Positions 7,331 to 9,624 of a stretch of DNA of 9,624 bases are shown here, in pieces. Origin of the DNA: Candidatus Methanoperedens sp. (GTDB lineage Archaea > Halobacteriota > Methanosarcinia > Methanosarcinales > Methanoperedenaceae); the NCBI GenBank assembly GCA_023249275.1, contig JAHFCV010000088.1, forward strand, positions 1 through 9,624, in the 5' to 3' direction. The first letter of the stretch is position 1; each line of letters begins with the position of its first letter. Under the pieces are notes generated by a model. It was not told where the DNA came from and did not search any database. It was given only the letters and a program-made list of their open reading frames with translations. Both the position numbers and the translations under genes were made by a program.

Positions 7331-7451
7331 GATCTTCCAGGACTTTTGAAAATTAGCAGGAGGAGGCGAGATGCGGGCTTTTGATGGAAGGGAAGAACTG
7401 CAATAGCACACGGATGATACGGATTTAATTACTTTATAATCATGTTTTTAC

Positions 7452-7488
7452 AGTTCTGGCGCACGATAGGAAGCCGATGCAACCTCAA
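7452..7488 (+). repeat. Dispersed repeat, copy 1
   Basis: AGTTCTGGCGC, ten variable bases, then GCCGATGCAACCTCAA. Compared with copies 2 and 3 it has three changes in the conserved arms and one extra base in the middle. TGGC (7457-7460) can pair with GCCG (7473-7476) using a T-G wobble, in place of the CGGC/GCCG pairing of the other copies. Confidence 0.6.
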
Positions 7489-7535
7489 TAGTTCGTGAGT
7501 CATAATATGGGGGCTTAAAACCATTTAACCAACAA

Positions 7536-7544
7536 GTTATATAC
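7536..7544 (+). promoter_or_regulatory. TATA box for the DUF104/PIN module
   Basis: GTTATATAC fits the archaeal TATA consensus and lies 44 bases before GTG 7588. Transcription would begin near 7564-7568, inside a palindrome (7558-7570). Confidence 0.5.
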
Positions 7545-7557
7545 AGTGAAATGTAAT

Positions 7558-7570
7558 GTTAATTATTAAC
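7558..7570. promoter_or_regulatory. Palindrome at the predicted transcription start; operator candidate
   Basis: GTTAATTATTAAC is a perfect inverted repeat (GTTAAT and ATTAAC around one base). It covers the predicted start of transcription of the toxin-antitoxin pair, a position at which a bound protein would block transcription. Self-repression by the complex is usual in such modules; binding here is inferred. Confidence 0.35.
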
Positions 7571-7587
7571 ACAATAGGAATGAAAGA

Positions 7588-7812
7588 GTGATTATGACAA
7601 AGACTGTAGAAGTTGTGTATGAAGATAACGTTTTTAAACCTCTGGGACCTGTTGAAGGTCTTAAGGAACATGAGAGGATGGTAGCGATATTTTCCCAGCG
7701 TCCTGTTAAAAAAGGTCTGCGTGATTTAGCCGGAACAATGACACATGACGAAGCTCGGGCAATGCAGAAACTTATTGATGAGGAGTTCGAAAAAATTGAA
7801 GGCGAGTGGTAG
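7588..7812 (+). CDS. AF2212-like (DUF104) antitoxin
   Basis: The N-terminal half, TKTVEVVYEDNVFKPLGPVE followed by GLKEHERMVAIF, is the characteristic beta-rich AF2212/DUF104 domain. The C-terminal half (about residues 45-74, DLAGTMTHDEARAMQKLIDE) is a helix that would wrap the toxin. The protein is 74 residues, usual for the family. GTG 7588 has AGGAA seven bases upstream (7576-7580); ATG 7594 is an equally reasonable start and would remove two residues. It directly precedes and overlaps a PIN-domain gene, so the two form a type II toxin-antitoxin module in which this protein neutralises the nuclease. A TATA box and an operator-like palindrome lie upstream. Confidence 0.88.
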   Translation: MIMTKTVEVVYEDNVFKPLGPVEGLKEHERMVAIFSQRPVKKGLRDLAGTMTHDEARAMQKLIDEEFEKIEGEW

Positions 7813-8209
7813 GTTAGCTGTTGATACCAACGCTGTAATCGCCTACAGAGAAGGTATTTCTGAAGTCTGTGCATTGATAGATGAAGCTGATGTAATTATT
7901 TTACCAGTTACTGTTCTGGGAGAACTACTTTATGGAGCATTAAATAGCGCAAAAGCTGAAAAGAATGAACATATCATACAAAAATTCGCAGTGCATTCCC
8001 TTGTGATGCAAGTTGATGAAGCAGTTGCCACACGCTACGCCAATGTACGTTTCGATCTTAAGAAAAGGGGTAATCCTATACCGGAAAATGACATCTGGGT
8101 TGCAGCAGCATGTTTGGAGCTTGAGGTTCCACTTCTCAGTCGGGATGGTCACTTTAATTTTGTTAATGGATTGAAAGTTATTAACTGGGAAAATACTGGC
8201 GGGATTTAG
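7796..8209 (+). CDS. VapC-like PIN-domain ribonuclease toxin
   Basis: A Mg-dependent RNase of the VapC type. With the start at TTG 7796 it has 137 residues, and the four acidic catalytic positions are all present: D10 (AVDTNAVIAY), E43 (VLGELLYGA), D99 (ENDIWVAAA) and D117 (SRDGHF). The start is not certain. ATG 7745 in the same frame would add 17 residues of unlikely sequence (MTKLGQCRNLLM...) by deep overlap with the antitoxin. TTG 7796 has AGGAG at 7781-7785 and places the first beta strand close to the N-terminus, as in the family; it overlaps the antitoxin by 17 bases. All catalytic residues are intact, so it is probably active, and held in check by the DUF104 protein upstream. Its RNA target is unknown. 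Confidence 0.88.
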   Translation: MKASGRLAVDTNAVIAYREGISEVCALIDEADVIILPVTVLGELLYGALNSAKAEKNEHIIQKFAVHSLVMQVDEAVATRYANVRFDLKKRGNPIPENDIWVAAACLELEVPLLSRDGHFNFVNGLKVINWENTGGI

Positions 8210-8296
8210 AACAATATCCTACGCCATGATGAATATCGAAAGTCTGTCCAAGCAATACCAAAATCGATAGAGATTACTTAGATAAGTTATTTAATA

Positions 8297-8332
8297 AGTC
8301 CCGGCGCTTCTCATAAGCCGATGCAACCACAA
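8297..8332 (+). repeat. Dispersed repeat, copy 2
   Basis: AGTCCCGGCGC, nine variable bases, then GCCGATGCAACCACAA. Both arms are identical to those of copy 3. CGGC (8302-8305) can pair with GCCG (8317-8320) around an 11-base loop. It lies 87 bases after the PIN gene stop and its last bases run straight into the epimerase fragment. Confidence 0.65.
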
Positions 8333-8566
8333 TCCGGCGCGGATTCTATAACAGTATGGGGTACAGGAAAAGCAACTCGCGAATTCTTGTATGTGGAGGA
8401 TGCAGCCCGAGCGATTGTGCTTGCAACAGAGAGATACAATAAAAGCGAGCCTGTTAATATCGGTGCGGGGTTTGAGATATCGATAAAGGAGCTGGTTGAG
8501 TTGATGATTGGGATTATTTTCATCTCATGTCTGCAAATTCAAGCGTCAATAGGTTTAAAAGCATGA
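8321..8566 (+). pseudogene. Fragment of an NAD-dependent nucleotide-sugar epimerase/dehydratase
   Basis: About 55 residues (8336-8506) match the C-terminal substrate-binding region of extended SDR sugar enzymes such as GDP-fucose synthase or UDP-sugar epimerases: ITVWGTGKATREFLYVEDAA, AIVLATERYN, EPVNIGAGFEISIKELVEL. The NAD-binding GxxGxxG end and the YxxxK catalytic pair are absent, and homology stops at about 8506, after which the frame continues with unrelated residues to TGA 8564-8566. The ATG at 8321 lies inside the repeat and is probably not a real start. The piece is a relic, perhaps left when a sugar-nucleotide gene was disrupted by rearrangement. It is topically related to the glycan genes to the left but separated from them by two kilobases. 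Confidence 0.8.
8554..8561 (+). promoter_or_regulatory. TATA-like box for the three-gene PIN unit
   Basis: TTTAAAAG lies 32 bases before ATG 8586. Transcription would begin within a few bases of the ATG, so the first gene may be leaderless, in keeping with its lack of a Shine-Dalgarno sequence. Confidence 0.35.
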
Positions 8567-8585
8567 AAATTGATAAGAATTTATT

Positions 8586-8801
8586 ATGCAAACAAAAAAC
8601 AAATATGAAAATTTAATATTAAATGAAGTAAAAGGAATACCCGAAGAAGCGCTTCCGATGGTTGTAAAAATAAAAAAATCCAATATAAAAAAATCAAGCG
8701 GTCTTTGCGGAATCCGGGAAGATAATAGAAACGCAGATGAGATAATCAAAGATATCCATTCAAATAGAACCGGATTTGGCGGAAGAGATATTCAATTATG
8801 A
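8586..8801 (+). CDS. VapB-like putative antitoxin
   Basis: A 71-residue protein with an N-terminal helical part (YENLILNEVKGIPEEALPMV) and a C-terminal SSGLCGIREDNRNADEII stretch, then KDIHSNRTGFGGRDIQL. This C-terminal pattern resembles small VapB-type antitoxins found before PIN genes in archaea and cyanobacteria; the acidic-then-basic tail would contact the nuclease. I see no ribbon-helix-helix or SpoVT/AbrB motif that I could name, so the label rests on the tail and position. There is no clear Shine-Dalgarno sequence. The next gene starts 15 bases after the stop. Confidence 0.65.
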   Translation: MQTKNKYENLILNEVKGIPEEALPMVVKIKKSNIKKSSGLCGIREDNRNADEIIKDIHSNRTGFGGRDIQL

Positions 8802-8816
8802 TCATGGAAGAAATAA

Positions 8817-9266
8817 ATGAAATCAAAACCAATCTATATTGATATTTGTGCAATAAGTAGACCTTTTGATGAACAAAAATATTTGAGAATAAGACTTGAA
8901 ACAGACGCTGTTAACTTGATACTATCAAAAGTAAGATCCGGCGACTATAAACTATTAGTTTCTACGGTACATATTAAGGAAATAGAGGCAATCTTGGATA
9001 ATATTCTGCGAATTGAATTACAAACTGTTTTAAATAGATGGGGAGAACGAATAAAGGTAGATATGGCTAAAACTCGAACAAGGGCTGAAGAACTCATCAA
9101 ATTAGGATTGGGCGTAGCAGATGCAGCACATGTTGCCTTTGCAGAACAAGCTGAAGCTCAATTTATAACCTGTGATGACAGACTTGTCAGGAAATGTATG
9201 AATCATAAAATTAAAGTATGGTGTGGCAATCCGGTAGCCTTTTGTGAAAAGGAGAAATTAAAATGA
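8817..9266 (+). CDS. PIN-domain nuclease (putative toxin)
   Basis: A 149-residue PIN protein of the type that begins with a (Y)IDxCxxxRPFD motif: KPIYIDICAISRPFDEQ, with D9 as the first catalytic acid. E55 (HIKEIEAI), D102 (GVADAAHVAFAE) and D120/D121 (ITCDDRL) complete the site. All acidic positions are kept, so the enzyme may be active on RNA. ATG 8817 has GGAAG at 8806-8810. The gene sits between a VapB-like protein and a second small protein whose ATG overlaps its TGA (ATGA). It differs clearly in sequence from the PIN toxin at 7796-8209, so the two modules are not recent duplicates. Toxin role is inferred from family and context. Confidence 0.85.
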   Translation: MKSKPIYIDICAISRPFDEQKYLRIRLETDAVNLILSKVRSGDYKLLVSTVHIKEIEAILDNILRIELQTVLNRWGERIKVDMAKTRTRAEELIKLGLGVADAAHVAFAEQAEAQFITCDDRLVRKCMNHKIKVWCGNPVAFCEKEKLK

Positions 9267-9463
9267 CAAACGTAAAATATATGGACGAAGATGTTTTAAT
9301 TAAGAAGGCAATGGAATTGATTATCAATGAATTGGGGCCGGTAGAAGCTATCCGATTCACAAATTTGTTTAAAGGAAAAAAGATGGACAGTGTAAAACGC
9401 CATAGAGAATGGCAAAAGACATTAGATAAAACTAAATTTTTTGATGATGTATTTGTTGATTGA
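9263..9463 (+). CDS. Small conserved-looking protein coupled to the PIN gene; possible second antitoxin
   Basis: A 66-residue soluble protein with a hydrophobic helix (LIKKAMELIINELGPVEAIR) and a basic-aromatic C-terminal half (GKKMDSVKRHREWQ, then KTKFFDDVF). It has a strong AAGGAGA site at 9249-9255, and its ATG overlaps the PIN gene stop by ATGA, so it is translated with the nuclease. I recognise the general pattern of small proteins found beside PIN genes but cannot name a family or function. Being coupled to a toxin gene, it could be an antitoxin, a regulator or an RNA-binding partner. Confidence 0.7.
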   Translation: MTNVKYMDEDVLIKKAMELIINELGPVEAIRFTNLFKGKKMDSVKRHREWQKTLDKTKFFDDVFVD

Positions 9464-9503
9464 TCGATTTTTAAGTGATGGAATTTAAAAATGATATAAT
9501 TAA
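9464..9503 (+). other. Short spacer after the PIN unit
   Basis: AT-rich, with a TTTTT run at 9468-9472 just after the stop that could act as a weak archaeal terminator. No stem is present. Confidence 0.25.
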
Positions 9504-9539
9504 AGTCCCGGCGCTTCGCGGAGGCCGATGCAACCACAA
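9504..9539 (+). repeat. Dispersed repeat, copy 3
   Basis: AGTCCCGGCGC, nine variable bases (TTCGCGGAG), then GCCGATGCAACCACAA. Both conserved arms match copy 2 base for base, while the middle is different apart from TTC. CGGC (9509-9512) can pair with GCCG (9524-9527). It follows the last gene of the PIN unit by 40 bases. Confidence 0.65.
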
Positions 9540-9574
9540 GCATCGCAAGAAAACTTTCGGCAAAATATAGAACA

Positions 9575-9601
9575 ACGAACTAAAACGAACTGCTACGAAC
9601 T
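9575..9601 (+). repeat. Three ACGAACT units at 10-bp spacing
   Basis: ACGAACT occurs at 9575-9581, 9585-9591 and 9595-9601. The three-base spacers differ (AAA, GCT), so the exact 10-bp phasing puts each unit on the same face of the DNA helix. It could be a protein binding array or a decayed tandem repeat. No gene follows in the window. Confidence 0.5.
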
Positions 9602-9624
9602 CACGCTACCGGAATTCATCTAAA

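Larger units (their letters stand above)
7331..7587. other. Intergenic stretch between two antitoxin modules
   Basis: These 257 bases hold an 11-codon micro-ORF at 7371-7406 (MRAFDGREELQ) preceded four bases earlier by AGGAGGAGG, a small internal direct repeat (ACGGATGATACGGAT near 7412), the first copy of the 36-bp repeat (7452-7488), and the promoter region of the DUF104/PIN pair. The micro-ORF resembles the beginning of an archaeal ATPase-like gene cut short, but it is too short to assign. Confidence 0.5.

Noticed and set aside
8331..8345. AATCCGGCGCGGATT palindrome as a separate regulatory hairpin
   Set aside because: It is made of the repeat's last two bases plus the epimerase relic's first codons (S-G-A-D), so it is more likely an accident of the junction.
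7452..9539. Calling the repeats integron attC sites or a CRISPR array
   Set aside because: There is no GTTRRRY/RYYYAAC core, the spacing is about 0.8-1.2 kb with genes between, and no integrase or Cas gene is seen.

Overview
The window reads as archaeal, most likely a methanogen- or ANME-type euryarchaeon (Methanosarcinales-like; this assignment is inference). Support comes from an AglB-type oligosaccharyltransferase, archaeal TATA boxes (for example CTTTAAATAC on the minus strand at 273-264) with genes starting at or just after the expected transcription start, an AF2212-like (DUF104) antitoxin and a YgiT-type zinc-finger antitoxin. No tRNA, rRNA, CRISPR array, intact transposase or integrase was seen.

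Left part (1-6315), surface glycosylation. A partial unrecognised gene runs leftward off the edge (1-214, minus) from a divergent promoter region. Rightward come aglB (350-2665), a membrane-anchored family 2 glycosyltransferase (2712-3851), a family 4 glycosyltransferase that overlaps it by ATGA (3848-4981), then, behind its own TATA box, a Wzz-like chain-length protein (5045-5956) and a VanZ-like membrane protein (about 5947-6315) with no standard start codon at its expected N-terminus. Together these look like late steps of glycan assembly, length control and transfer to protein at the outer face of the membrane. No flippase or polymerase is present here.

Middle (6316-7587). A small Cys-rich protein (6465-6809) is preceded by a nine-codon reading frame. 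A GC-rich non-coding or degraded stretch follows (about 6840-7073), then a YgiT-type antitoxin (7076-7330) with no intact toxin, then a leader-like micro-ORF.

Right part (7452-9624), toxin-antitoxin modules and debris. A DUF104 antitoxin and PIN toxin pair, a fragment of a nucleotide-sugar epimerase, and a three-gene unit (VapB-like, PIN nuclease, small acidic/basic protein) are separated by three same-direction copies of an unrecognised repeat of about 36 bp (AGTYCYGGCGC, 9-10 variable bases, GCCGATGCAACCWCAA). A triplet of ACGAACT at exact 10-bp spacing lies near the right end. The repeat-bounded layout is the most unusual feature of the window.
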